From the NCBI GenBank assembly GCA_032128415.1, contig JAQBGW010000067.1, forward strand, positions 1-28,915: 28,915 bases of DNA. Direction: 5' to 3'. The stretch's first letter is position 1. Each line of letters starts with the position of its first letter. Positions 1-8,589 of the stretch are shown one piece after another. Made by a program: the position numbers and the translations under genes. This DNA is from Ga0077527 sp032128415 (lineage in GTDB: Bacteria > Pseudomonadota > Gammaproteobacteria > Burkholderiales > SG8-41). The notes below the pieces were generated by a model, which saw only the letters and a program-made list of their open reading frames with translations, was not told the DNA's origin and ran no database searches.

Positions 1-1
1 G

Positions 2-622
2 CTCGATGCTGTCGAATATGCCGCGACTGATGGCACGCGCCTGCTGATCATTGAGGGTGCAGGCACCCACTTTTGCGCAGGATTCGACTTCACCGATCTG
101 CAGACGCACAGTGAAAGCGATCTCGCGCTGCGCTTTGTCCGGATTGAAACACTGCTGCAGGCGCTGTATCACGCACCCTTTGCGACACTGGCACTGGCGC
201 AGGGCCGCGTATTCGGCGCCGGCGCCGATATGGTCGCCAGTTGCGGCTTGAGGATCGCCGCACCGGACACCACTTTCCGCATGCCGGGGCTGCGATTTGG
301 TGTGGTACTCGGTACGCGCCGTCTTGCTTATCGCGTCGGCGCCGACCAGGCACGCGACATCCTGTCGAACTCGCGCACCATTGCCGCTGAGGAAGCGTTA
401 GACATCGGGTTTCTGACCGGCGTGGCATCGCAAAGCGAGTGGCCGGACGTGATCTCCAGAGCGCAGGCGACAGTTGAGACACTGACCCCGGCGGCCGCGG
501 CCGCATTGCATCGATGCACGGTGACTGACAGTCGCGCTGATGACATGGCCGAGTTGACCCGTTCGGTCAGCACGCCAGGCTTGAAAGAACGCATCCGCAG
601 ATATCGTGAGACCAGCAAGTAA
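2..622 (+). CDS. Crotonase-fold (enoyl-CoA hydratase/isomerase family) protein, 5' partial
   Basis: The reading frame is open from base 2 to the TAA at 620-622, so about 206 C-terminal residues are visible and the start lies outside the window. The stretch HFCAGFDF (bases 71-94) is the oxyanion-hole motif of the crotonase superfamily. A second glycine-rich block, GRVFGAGADMVAS, follows at about 203-241, then a typical C-terminal helix pattern. Family members act on acyl-CoA thioesters in the cytoplasm. The two glutamates that carry out hydration in canonical enoyl-CoA hydratases are not present: the first position reads Asp (bases 227-229) and the second reads Gly (287-289). The protein is therefore better called a crotonase-family enzyme of unknown reaction. 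The next gene begins 52 bp downstream on the same strand and may be co-transcribed. Confidence 0.85.
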   Translation, partial: LDAVEYAATDGTRLLIIEGAGTHFCAGFDFTDLQTHSESDLALRFVRIETLLQALYHAPFATLALAQGRVFGAGADMVASCGLRIAAPDTTFRMPGLRFGVVLGTRRLAYRVGADQARDILSNSRTIAAEEALDIGFLTGVASQSEWPDVISRAQATVETLTPAAAAALHRCTVTDSRADDMAELTRSVSTPGLKERIRRYRETSK

Positions 623-656
623 GTTACAAAAGTAAGTTACAAAAGTAAGTTGCAAA
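618..656 (+). repeat. Three tandem 13-bp repeats at the end of the crotonase gene
   Basis: The unit AGTAAGTTACAAA occurs at 618-630 and 631-643 without change, and at 644-656 with one substitution (A to G). The first copy contains the stop codon of the upstream gene. Because 13 is not a multiple of three, the TAA in each copy falls in a different frame, so all three frames are closed. Confidence 0.9.
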
Positions 657-674
657 AATAACCTGAGGAAAAAC

Positions 675-1670
675 ATGAGCAACGCACTGCCCGCCACGAT
701 GAGAGCTGTTGAAATATCCGCACCCGGTGGTCCCGAAGTCCTGAAACCGGTAGAGCGCCCACTGCCCACGGCCAAAGACCATGAAGTGTTGATTAAAGTG
801 GTGGCAGCCGGCATCAACGGGCCCGATATCATGCAGCGCAAGGGTTTGTACCCGGCGCCTGCCGGTGCTTCGGATCTGCCGGGTCTCGAAGTTTCCGGCG
901 AGATCGTCGCCAAGGGAGCCAAAGCGCAGCGCTGGGCCATAGGCGACAAGGTTGTTGCGCTGACCAACGGCGGCGCATACGCAGAATATGTCGCCGCCGA
1001 CGCAACACATTGCCTGCCGGTGCCGCAGGGCGTGAGCATGCTGGATGCAGCCGGGCTGCCCGAAACCTTTTTTACCGTCTGGAGCAATGTCTTCATCGGT
1101 GCAGGCCTGAAGGCCGGTGAAACTTTTCTGGTGCATGGCGGCGCCGGCGGCATCGGCACCACATGCATACAGTTGGGCAAAGCGTTTGGCGCTAAAGTGA
1201 TCGCCACCGACAGCCCCGCAGCGCGCTGCGCCGTTTGCACTGATCTCGGTGCGGATCGGGTCATCGATTACCGGGCCGAGGATTTTGTCGAGGTAGTGCG
1301 CGCCGAAGGTGGTGCCAACGTAATTCTCGATATTGTCGGCGGTCAGAACATCGAGAAGAATTTCAAGGCGGCCAGCCACGACGCCCGCATCATTCAGCTG
1401 GCCTTTGGCGCCGGATCCAAGGTCGAGATCAACCTGATGCCGGTGATGCTCAAGCGGCTGAGCTATACCGGATCAACACTGCGCACCCGTCCCGACGCCT
1501 ACAAGGCGCGTATCGCGCGCGAGCTGGAGGCACAGGTGTGGCCGCACATCATCAGCGGGAAAATCCGGCCGGTCACCCACAGCGCGCTGCCGCTGGCGGA
1601 AGCCGCCACAGCGCATGCGCTGATGGAATCCAGCCAGCATGTCGGGAAAATATTGCTGAAGATCGCCTGA
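675..1670 (+). CDS. Zinc-independent NAD(P)H:quinone oxidoreductase (PIG3/QOR-like MDR family)
   Basis: The 331-aa protein has the two-domain layout of medium-chain dehydrogenases/reductases. An N-terminal GroES-like part carries the motif GINGPDIMQRKG at about residues 47-58, as in PIG3-type quinone reductases. A Rossmann part has the nucleotide-binding motif GGAGGIGT at about residues 154-161. There is no cysteine-rich structural-zinc loop and no catalytic zinc ligand set, which places it in the zinc-independent branch. Such enzymes reduce quinones or enoyl compounds with NADPH in the cytoplasm. The ATG at 675 is preceded by AGGA (665-668) at suitable spacing. The gene sits 52 bp after the crotonase gene on the same strand, so a small acyl/quinone-metabolism operon is possible. 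The true substrate cannot be told from sequence. Confidence 0.9.
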   Translation: MSNALPATMRAVEISAPGGPEVLKPVERPLPTAKDHEVLIKVVAAGINGPDIMQRKGLYPAPAGASDLPGLEVSGEIVAKGAKAQRWAIGDKVVALTNGGAYAEYVAADATHCLPVPQGVSMLDAAGLPETFFTVWSNVFIGAGLKAGETFLVHGGAGGIGTTCIQLGKAFGAKVIATDSPAARCAVCTDLGADRVIDYRAEDFVEVVRAEGGANVILDIVGGQNIEKNFKAASHDARIIQLAFGAGSKVEINLMPVMLKRLSYTGSTLRTRPDAYKARIARELEAQVWPHIISGKIRPVTHSALPLAEAATAHALMESSQHVGKILLKIA

Positions 1671-1726
1671 CAGCGATCTGGTGTCGCGCAGACTCAGACC
1701 CGCGCACTGCGCAACCGCAAGGCTGC

Positions 1727-2659
1727 TTAAGCCGCTTCGTCCAGCTTGTGATCCGGCAGACTGCGCCGCAATAACGAGATATCGCCGGAATCGGCAATCT
1801 CGCTGGCGTAATTGATATTCTTTTGCGTCTCGCTGTAATACAGGTTCTCGCCTTCGAAGTGTTTATCGACATAGCGATAGACACCACCCAGGTCATCTTC
1901 GAGCCGTTTATGCGCGCCTTTGAAAAATCCCGGCGTCTTGAAAATCAGGTCGGCAGGCGAAGCAAATATGACCTTCTCGCTGCCCATCGCGTCGATCTGG
2001 CGGGCAATGCCCCCCAGCACGAATTCGGGATACAGGCGATCGCGACATTTTTCGAGGTAGCAGCGGTCTGCCATCTGCGCCAGGATATCTGCACTGCCGA
2101 GCAGGTTGCCGACCAGACGATATTGCGGATCAATCTGGATTTTGCTAGTAGGAATCTCATAGCCCGTGAAATGCACGATCTTGGTCGCCGCGTCCGCCAA
2201 CTCTCCCAGTCCTACGGAGGGCAGATACCAGGCCATGAATTCCGCGCCGCGGCCCACGTGTGTCCGGGTATATTCGGCACCATGCTTCTTTTCAGTGTCG
2301 TCGAGCCGGCGCAAATAGCCGACATCATGGAGCAGCGCACTGACTGTGCCGAGCTGAAACAACTGCTCATTCATGACCGCGGGACCCGTCGCCCGTACGC
2401 AGCCGTCCAACAGCCGTGAAATAGCCAGCGTCACTTCCAGAACATGCTGGACATCGTGATAATCGGTTTCGCAGGCATGGTACCCTGGAAATTCACCACG
2501 GTACAGGCGCCCGATGTCCGCAAAAACGCGCAGCATTCCTACCGGAAACTCACGCTGGTACAGGTCTCCGTAAATCTGCGCGACCTGAAAGGAAACGGAC
2601 CCTGGATCGGTGGTGTCCACCCGATTGGTCACATCAAACTTGGCGCTGCGATAATCCAA
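1727..2659 (-). CDS. HD-domain metal-dependent phosphohydrolase-like protein
   Basis: The 310-aa protein carries the full metal-ligand series of the HD superfamily: H72, H111-D112 in the motif LLHDVGY, H134, H163 and D191. This order resembles cyclic-nucleotide phosphodiesterases more than dGTPases, but the substrate is unknown. No signal peptide or membrane segment is seen, so it is presumably cytoplasmic. The start is a TTG preceded by a G-rich stretch at about 7 nt spacing; no in-frame ATG lies upstream before the divergent promoter region. The gene is divergent from the giant coiled-coil/AsmA gene at 2856 with 196 bp between the starts, so shared regulation is possible. It is convergent with the quinone oxidoreductase, and no clear terminator is visible between the two stops. 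Confidence 0.85.
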   Translation of the reverse strand: MDYRSAKFDVTNRVDTTDPGSVSFQVAQIYGDLYQREFPVGMLRVFADIGRLYRGEFPGYHACETDYHDVQHVLEVTLAISRLLDGCVRATGPAVMNEQLFQLGTVSALLHDVGYLRRLDDTEKKHGAEYTRTHVGRGAEFMAWYLPSVGLGELADAATKIVHFTGYEIPTSKIQIDPQYRLVGNLLGSADILAQMADRCYLEKCRDRLYPEFVLGGIARQIDAMGSEKVIFASPADLIFKTPGFFKGAHKRLEDDLGGVYRYVDKHFEGENLYYSETQKNINYASEIADSGDISLLRRSLPDHKLDEAA

Positions 2660-2706
2660 AAAACTACCCCCGTCGATTTGAGCTTTTTTGAGTCTTTTTG
2701 GGCCTT

Positions 2707-2734
2707 TTGTTCTGCACGGTATAGTAACTATAAT
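2707..2734 (+). promoter_or_regulatory. Sigma-70 type promoter for the 2856 gene
   Basis: A -35 like TTGTTC (2707-2712) and a perfect -10 TATAAT (2729-2734) are separated by 16 bp. Transcription would start near 2741 and leave a leader of about 115 nt before the ATG at 2856. The region is AT-rich compared with its surroundings. Confidence 0.65.
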
Positions 2735-2855
2735 GTCACGGTCTTTGCAATGATACGTCTGTGTCTTTTTCAGTAAGGCCCCACTGCCGAAATACCCGTG
2801 ATACCCCGTGGGTCTCGCGGTCGAAAACTTTTAATTAAATCACGGTGTTACCGCC

Positions 2856-5800
2856 ATGCATCCGCAAACCGTTTACGCTAAAACCACCAAAGGCGTTCTT
2901 GATTTCAAGAACAAAACCGCCAAGGTGGACCGCAATTCCGGGAACGTCTTTATGGCGGTCGATGGCAAATCCACCATGGCCGAGTTGGCAGCAAAGAGCA
3001 AACTCGAGCTGAAGAATATCGAAGGCATTCTTGAAGAACTGACCAAGTCCGGTTACGTCAAGGTGTTCTCGACACCAGCGGAGCGCCCTGCCGCCGCAAA
3101 ACCCGCCGCAGCGCCGGCCGCGGCAGCTGAAGAGGAAATGGATCTCGACTTCACGTCCCCCGACGCTGTCGCGAAAGTCAATGCCGAGGCTGAAGAGCGC
3201 AAGCAGAAAGAAACCCAGGCCAAGGCCCGCGCGCAAGCTGCCGCCAAGGCCGCTATGGAAGCTAAAGCACGCCAGCAATCCGAGACCCAGGCACGGACGG
3301 CGGCAGATGCCCGTGCAAAAGCCGAATCGGAGGCCAAGGTCAAGGCTGACGCACTGGCCAAAGCCGCTGCTTCAGCCAAAGCCAGAGCCGAAGCCGAAGC
3401 CGGTACCGCAGCGGACGCGCAATCAAAAGCCGCCGCGCAGACACGGCTGAAGGCGGCGCAGGAAGCCAATACCAAAGCCGAGGCTGAAGCAAAATTGCGG
3501 GCTCAGGCAGAGATGCGCGCCAAAGCAGAAGCGCAGGCCAAGGCCGGTGCAGAAGCCAAAGCCAATGCTGAAGCCGAAGCGCAGGCCAAAGCCGAAATTG
3601 AAGCCAATGCGCATGCCGCTGCCGAAACCAAGGCGCGCGTCGCCCTCGAAGCGCAAATGAAGGCAATGGCCGAAGCCCTGGCTCACGCGCAGGAATCCGC
3701 CAAGCGTGAAGCCGATGCCCGCACCAGAATGGAGGCGGAAATCAAGACCCGCCTCGAAGCCGAACGCAAGGCGCTGCAGGAAGCGGAAGCTCGCGCCAAG
3801 TCAGCCGAAGAGGCCGTATCGCAGGCGCGCCAGATGGCGGAAGAAGCCGCACGCGCGAGAGCGCAGGCCGAAACGGTCACACCCGGTCAGGCATCCGACC
3901 CCAGTTCGGTAGCCCGCGTTGAAGCCGCGATGAAGGCGCTGGAGGAAGCCAAGGCAAGAGCCCGCTCCGAAGCCGAGGCCCGAGTTACCGCGGAAGCCAA
4001 AGCGAGAGCCGAGGCCGAAGCACGTGTCCGTGATGCGGAAAGCCGCAAAGCCATCGAGGAAGCGGAACAGAAAGCCCGCGCCGAAGCCACCGCCAAAGCA
4101 AATGCGGAATTGAAAGCGTTGCGCGAACAAGCCCGCCAGGCTTCGGCTGAAGCGGAACTCATAGCCAAAGCAGAAAAGCGTATCCGCGAGGAAATGGAAG
4201 GCCAGATCGCCGCCGAACGTCGGGCGCGCGAAGAGGCCGAAGCCAAGGTTTCCGCAGAGCGTGGATTACGTGAAGAGGCCATACGCAGGGCACAGGCTGA
4301 AGCCGAAATCAAAGCACGCTCAGAAGTCGAAGCCGTCATGGCATCCGAACGCCAGAAGCGCGGGGAGGCCGAGAAGAAATCGCAAGCCGAGATCGAGGCG
4401 CGCGTCACCGCAGAACGCAAGGCGCGCGACGAAGCCGAACAACAGCTCGCCATCGCCCATAAGGCCCGCGAGGAAGCTGAACGCCTTGCGCACGAAGCCG
4501 CCACCACCGAGAACGCGCAAAGCAAGCAGGCGCGCGAGGAAGCGGAATACCGCGCCAAAATGGCTGAAGCTTCTGTTGCCAAAGCCAACGCACAAGTCGA
4601 AACCGAGCGTGAGGCGCGGGCGCAGGCTGAAATGCGCGCCAAAACTGAAGCCGTAGCGCGTGTGGTGCAGGAACAGACACTGCGCGAGAGCGCTGAGAAA
4701 GACGTTAAATCGCGCGTAGATGAAGAACTGCGTGCTCGTGCCCGCGCCGAGGTGGAGGCAGACGCACGTTACCGCACGGAGGCGCAGGGGCGCGCGAAAG
4801 CGTCAGCGGCAGATCGCAAACTGCACATGGAAGATGATGCACGCACTGCAGCTACTTCATTCCGTGCCGAGGAAAAACCGCGTAACAAAATGGTCATCCT
4901 CCTGGCTGGTCTCGCCGTACTGCTTGTTGGCGGACTAGCGTCACTGCAATTGATGCCGATGGCAGGGTACGTGCCGGCGGTGCAGGAACTGGTTTCGCAA
5001 CGACTTAAGCAACCGGTGCATATTTCCAACATGCGCTACGCGGTATATCCGGATCAAGTACTGAGTCTCGAGAAAATTGCCATCGGCAACGGGCAGCAGA
5101 TCAAGGCCGAAACAGTCACCATTCCGATGATGCCGTGGAGCCTGCTGCTGGGCGAGATGAACTTCGATAGCATATCGGCCAATGCCGTCACCATCGAAGC
5201 TGCCGGCCTGGAACTGCTGCCGGCATTGGCGAAGGGTTCCGGCAATGCCAAGCTGCAAGTACGCCAGTTGCGTATGACCGGTGTGAAACTGGTCGGCGCA
5301 CCGTTCGAGGTGCCAATATTTGAAGCCAATGTGTCGTTCGGTCGCGATGGCGGTGCGCAAAAAGTTCGGCTCAGCGATAGCAAGATGACTGTGAATATCA
5401 CCCCCAAGGATGCCGGTGTGGACGTCACCGTGGATGCGCGTGAATGGCAACTGCCGGTCGGACCTGCGCTCAAATTCAGCGACCTGTCCGTGACCGCCAC
5501 AGTGGATCGGCAGCAGGCCACCATCACCGCGCTGGAAGGCCGTCTGGGCAATGGTCGCGTCAAGGGCGCGCTGAAAGCAACATGGATAAGCAGCATAGGA
5601 GTGGAAGGCGAATTCAATCTCGAAAACGGGCGATTGCAGGATTTAATACCCGCCTACACCCGCGTTTTCTCCGCCACCGGCGCACTCACCGCCAACGGCA
5701 GCTACTCGCTGCGCGGCACTACCCTGAAGGATTTGTTTGATACAGCGCGCGCCGAGGCCACATTCCTGGTCAATATCGGTGAACTGAACAATGTGGATCT

Positions 5801-6080
5801 CGTACGCGCCATCCAGTCACCGTCAACCAGCGGCATCCGTGGCGGCAAGACCAAATTTGACACGCTGAGCGGCACGGTCAGTTACGGTGATGGTCGTTAT
5901 GTTTACAAGCAGGTACAACTGGCTTCCGGACCGCTCAACGCCAACGCCAACTTCACCATCAGCAGCGATAGCGCGCTGTCCGGGCGCGTCAGCGCGTCAC
6001 TCGGATCGCGCGGCCTGGTAGTGGCGCGGGGCACTCTGAGCATCCTCGGCGAAGTGCGCAGCCCGCTGCTGCGACCCTGA
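2856..6080 (+). CDS. TTKG-module / long coiled-coil / transmembrane / AsmA-like domain protein
   Basis: This 1074-aa protein has four visible parts. Residues 1-75 form a small module with TTKG at 10-13 and GYVKV at 66-70, resembling a winged helix; the receiver protein at 11972 starts with the same module. A Pro/Ala linker (about 76-95) leads to a highly charged Ala/Glu/Lys/Arg region (about 108-665) expected to be a long coiled coil. A single hydrophobic segment lies at about 679-701 (starts MVILLAGLAVLLVGG). The rest, about 702-1074, resembles AsmA-family envelope proteins (an N-terminal beta-rich part, then the C-terminal pattern with TKFDTLSGTVSYGDGRY). With this topology the coil and the first module are cytoplasmic and the AsmA part periplasmic. 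AsmA proteins are linked to outer-membrane and lipid homeostasis; the job of this fusion is unknown. It ends at a strong terminator. The coil could be mistaken for TolA, but in TolA the coil is periplasmic and follows the membrane helix. Confidence 0.9.
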   Translation: MHPQTVYAKTTKGVLDFKNKTAKVDRNSGNVFMAVDGKSTMAELAAKSKLELKNIEGILEELTKSGYVKVFSTPAERPAAAKPAAAPAAAAEEEMDLDFTSPDAVAKVNAEAEERKQKETQAKARAQAAAKAAMEAKARQQSETQARTAADARAKAESEAKVKADALAKAAASAKARAEAEAGTAADAQSKAAAQTRLKAAQEANTKAEAEAKLRAQAEMRAKAEAQAKAGAEAKANAEAEAQAKAEIEANAHAAAETKARVALEAQMKAMAEALAHAQESAKREADARTRMEAEIKTRLEAERKALQEAEARAKSAEEAVSQARQMAEEAARARAQAETVTPGQASDPSSVARVEAAMKALEEAKARARSEAEARVTAEAKARAEAEARVRDAESRKAIEEAEQKARAEATAKANAELKALREQARQASAEAELIAKAEKRIREEMEGQIAAERRAREEAEAKVSAERGLREEAIRRAQAEAEIKARSEVEAVMASERQKRGEAEKKSQAEIEARVTAERKARDEAEQQLAIAHKAREEAERLAHEAATTENAQSKQAREEAEYRAKMAEASVAKANAQVETEREARAQAEMRAKTEAVARVVQEQTLRESAEKDVKSRVDEELRARARAEVEADARYRTEAQGRAKASAADRKLHMEDDARTAATSFRAEEKPRNKMVILLAGLAVLLVGGLASLQLMPMAGYVPAVQELVSQRLKQPVHISNMRYAVYPDQVLSLEKIAIGNGQQIKAETVTIPMMPWSLLLGEMNFDSISANAVTIEAAGLELLPALAKGSGNAKLQVRQLRMTGVKLVGAPFEVPIFEANVSFGRDGGAQKVRLSDSKMTVNITPKDAGVDVTVDAREWQLPVGPALKFSDLSVTATVDRQQATITALEGRLGNGRVKGALKATWISSIGVEGEFNLENGRLQDLIPAYTRVFSATGALTANGSYSLRGTTLKDLFDTARAEATFLVNIGELNNVDLVRAIQSPSTSGIRGGKTKFDTLSGTVSYGDGRYVYKQVQLASGPLNANANFTISSDSALSGRVSASLGSRGLVVARGTLSILGEVRSPLLRP

Positions 6081-6100
6081 CAGAGTCGGCTGAACCCGTA

Positions 6101-6130
6101 AAAAAGCCCGCGCCGAAGCGCGGGCTTTTT
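6101..6130. terminator. Bidirectional Rho-independent terminator
   Basis: A perfect 13-bp stem (AAAAAGCCCGCGC, 6101-6113, with its complement at 6118-6130) closes a CGAA tetraloop. A-runs lie on one side and T-runs on the other, so it can end transcription both from the giant gene (+) and from htpX (-). Confidence 0.93.
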
Positions 6131-6148
6131 ATTTTCTGTTACGCGAAC

Positions 6149-7024
6149 TTACGGCGCCGCGCGCAGCGCTGCGATCCGCTCGTCCAGCGGCGGGTGCGAC
6201 ATGAACAAACTCATCATTCCACCACCGCCGGAAATTCCGAAGGCTGCCATCTGCGCCGGCAATGCGGTCTGCTCATGGTTCATCTTCAGGCGCTCCAGCG
6301 CGGCAATCATTTTCTGGCGCCCGGCCAGCAATGCGCCACCGGCATCGGCACGGTACTCGCGCTGGCGGCTGACCCATGCCACCACCATGCTCGCCAGCAC
6401 GCCGAGTACCATTTGCGCTACGAACGTGGCGACGAAAAACCCTATCCCCTGCCCGCGCTCGTTTCTCAACAGCACGCGATCCACGAAGAATCCGATCACG
6501 CGTGAAAAGAACAGCACGAATGTATTCACCACGCCCTGAACCAGCGTCAGCGTCACCATATCGCCGTTGGCGACGTGGCTGATTTCATGACCGAGCACTG
6601 CCTCCGCTTCATCCTGAGACAGGTTGTTGAGCAAACCGGTGCTGACGGCGACCAGCGCGTCGTTACGGTTCCAGCCGGTGGCAAACGCGTTGACGTCAGG
6701 CGCGTCGTAAATGGCGACTTCCGGCATGCCGATGCCGGCACGCTCAGCCTGGTGTTTGACGGTATTCACCAGCCAGCGCTCGGTGGTGTTCGCAGGCACT
6801 TCGATCACTTTGGCGCCTGTCGCTCTTTTGGCCATCCACTTCGAGATCAACAGCGAAATAAACGCGCCGCCAAAACCGAAGAGCGCCGCGAACACCAGCA
6901 ACCCCTGCAGATTGAGGCCGGTTTCGTTTTCCAGCGCACTGTCGATACCGAGCAACTGCATCGACACGCTCAGCACCGCGAGTATCGCGAAGTTGGTGAC
7001 GATCAGCAGGAAGACGCGTTTCAT
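6149..7024 (-). CDS. htpX: Membrane zinc metalloprotease HtpX
   Basis: HtpX is an inner-membrane M48 endopeptidase that degrades damaged membrane proteins alongside FtsH. The 291-aa protein begins MKRVFLLIVTNF, typical of the family, and its length matches E. coli HtpX (about 293). Two N-terminal hydrophobic segments (about 4-24 and 41-62) precede the zinc motif HEISH at 146-150, followed by NGDMVTL. Further hydrophobic segments lie at about 161-181 and 195-216. The third zinc ligand is E223 in REYRAD. An in-frame start at 7123 would add 33 residues that do not resemble HtpX; the start at 7024 has GGAG about 11 nt upstream and is preferred. The gene follows a PlsB-like gene on the same strand after a 129-bp AT-rich gap that probably holds its own promoter. 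It is usually heat or envelope-stress induced, but no sigma-32 promoter could be assigned here. Confidence 0.95.
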   Translation of the reverse strand: MKRVFLLIVTNFAILAVLSVSMQLLGIDSALENETGLNLQGLLVFAALFGFGGAFISLLISKWMAKRATGAKVIEVPANTTERWLVNTVKHQAERAGIGMPEVAIYDAPDVNAFATGWNRNDALVAVSTGLLNNLSQDEAEAVLGHEISHVANGDMVTLTLVQGVVNTFVLFFSRVIGFFVDRVLLRNERGQGIGFFVATFVAQMVLGVLASMVVAWVSRQREYRADAGGALLAGRQKMIAALERLKMNHEQTALPAQMAAFGISGGGGMMSLFMSHPPLDERIAALRAAP

Positions 7025-7114
7025 AAATGTGGTGACTCCAATGGGTTGAGGACGCAGCGTTAGATGGGGGCGGAAGCAGCGAGTTCCAGTGCTTACCGAA
7101 TGGTATAAAAATAC

Positions 7115-7133
7115 ATAACCCATTGTTTTTATT
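7115..7133 (-). repeat. AT-rich recurring motif, copy 1 (upstream of htpX)
   Basis: Read on the minus strand this is AATAAAAACAATGGGTTAT. Closely similar strings occur at 15834-15855 (minus) and 12795-12819 (plus). Here it lies about 90 bp upstream of the htpX start, where a promoter is expected. Whether it is a promoter part, a protein site or a dispersed repeat is not clear. Confidence 0.4.
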
Positions 7134-7153
7134 AATTAAATTACGGCGCGCCG

Positions 7154-8572
7154 TCAATTCACCCGCGCCACGGCCGGCGCAATGGCATTGGCGTAATACG
7201 CCAGCAATGCGCGGTCATCCGGATTGGCCTGATAGAGGCCGTCGCGCTCCAGCACCGCACGGCGCAGCATCAGCATGCGGATGCCCACGCCGATGGCATA
7301 GTCGTGGTCGGCGCGCGGCACATGGATATGCGCGCCCGCGGCAGCCAGCTTTTCCATCAACTCGGACACCGCTGCCTTCAATTCAAGTTCCGAGAGTTGC
7401 GCTGCGGCGTCCCGCACAAACACCGTCGCCACCAGCGACACCGGCAGTACCGGCACCATCTCCGCTATCCGCTGCATCAATACCCCGCCAAAACGCTCTA
7501 CCGCCAGCCGGCGTGCTGCATCATCCATCCGCGAAAAATCGATTTGCTGCGCGGCCACATAGGCGCGCATCGACAACGGACTGCCGAAATTGACGCAGGC
7601 ATAACCGAAGCGATACCAGCGCCCGGTCAGGGCCAGCCACAAGTTGTTCAATGCGAATCCTGCCGCGGTCAGCAGACCGCGCGCCATTCCGGCGCGAGGG
7701 GCTGTGGCATCAAGCTTGCGCAGCAGCGAGCGGTCTTCCAGCACCCGGTCATAATTGATGCCGACCGGAATAAATACCAGATCGCGTTCGCCGTCAGCGC
7801 GAAAACCTTTCAGCATGTAATCCAGCAAACCGAGTTTGGGCGCACGCAGCGCACCATCAACACTCAACCCACCCTCCGGATATACCGCCTGCGGCACGCC
7901 GCCTTCGGTGGCCATCTGTACATAACGCTGCAGCACCATCCTGTACAGCGGGTCACCGGAATTGCGTCGCACAAAATACGCACCCATCGAGCGCACTAAT
8001 TGCTGCAACGGCCACACCCGCGCCCATTCGCCGACGGCGTAGGACAGCGCGATGCGCTCGGCAGCCAGAAACGCCACCAGCACGTAATCCATGTTGCTGC
8101 GGTGATTCATTACAAACACCACACTGGATTTCGGATCTACCGCTGCGAGCCCGGCGGTATCCGTATAGCCCAGCCGCAACCGATACAAAGTACGCACCAC
8201 GCCTTTGGCAATCCAGTAACCCACGCGAAAATAAAGATATGCGTTGAACGCGGGCACGATCTCGCGTGCGTAACGATCCACCAGCGCATGCGCCACGTGG
8301 CGCGGCATACTATTTTCATCGCAATGCCGGGTAATGGCTTCCTGCACCTTCTGATCATGGAACAAGCGGTCGATCAGCACCTGCCGGCGCGTCAGCTTGA
8401 ATTGCGGGATTTCGATATTGAGGCGGGTATTGATGTCGCCGATGACACGGTTGACATGCCGCCGGAAATACCAGCGCACGCTCGGCAGCAACAACCGGTC
8501 GAGTGCCGCCCATAACGCAAAAACCAGCAGCAGCGCAAACAGCCAGACCGGCAACGTGATGGTTGATGTCAT
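7154..8572 (-). CDS. PlsB-like glycerol-3-phosphate/1-acyl-glycerol-3-phosphate acyltransferase
   Basis: This 472-aa protein shows the acyltransferase blocks of the PlsB/PlsC superfamily. The catalytic H-x4-D box is NHRSNMD (H157, D162), a second block is GAYFVRRNS (198-206), and the phosphate-binding block is YPEGGLSVDG (231-240). Block II reads like glycerol-3-phosphate acyltransferases, though the protein is much shorter than E. coli PlsB (about 800 aa). It probably transfers an acyl chain to a glycerol phosphate in phospholipid synthesis. A hydrophobic N-terminal segment (about 8-28) anchors it to the inner membrane. The start at 8572 is chosen because the longer reading from 8728 adds 52 residues of unlikely, Arg-rich sequence that overlap the divergent amidohydrolase gene. 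Its start is 17 bp from the start of that divergent gene. Confidence 0.87.
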   Translation of the reverse strand: MTSTITLPVWLFALLLVFALWAALDRLLLPSVRWYFRRHVNRVIGDINTRLNIEIPQFKLTRRQVLIDRLFHDQKVQEAITRHCDENSMPRHVAHALVDRYAREIVPAFNAYLYFRVGYWIAKGVVRTLYRLRLGYTDTAGLAAVDPKSSVVFVMNHRSNMDYVLVAFLAAERIALSYAVGEWARVWPLQQLVRSMGAYFVRRNSGDPLYRMVLQRYVQMATEGGVPQAVYPEGGLSVDGALRAPKLGLLDYMLKGFRADGERDLVFIPVGINYDRVLEDRSLLRKLDATAPRAGMARGLLTAAGFALNNLWLALTGRWYRFGYACVNFGSPLSMRAYVAAQQIDFSRMDDAARRLAVERFGGVLMQRIAEMVPVLPVSLVATVFVRDAAAQLSELELKAAVSELMEKLAAAGAHIHVPRADHDYAIGVGIRMLMLRRAVLERDGLYQANPDDRALLAYYANAIAPAVARVN

Positions 8573-8589
8573 TTCGCTATCATAGCGGT

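Noticed and set aside
398..1379. Two overlapping minus-strand frames opposite the quinone oxidoreductase
   Set aside because: They lie antisense to two genes with strong family motifs and have no recognisable protein pattern.
3887..4642. Long minus-strand open frame (251 codons) opposite the coiled-coil gene
   Set aside because: It is the antisense shadow of a repetitive Ala/Glu/Lys codon region; its translation is Ala/Ser/Arg low-complexity sequence with no Shine-Dalgarno.
3180..4850. TolA or colicin-import-type protein
   Set aside because: The charged Ala/Lys/Glu region resembles TolA, but the membrane helix follows the coil and an AsmA-like domain comes after it.
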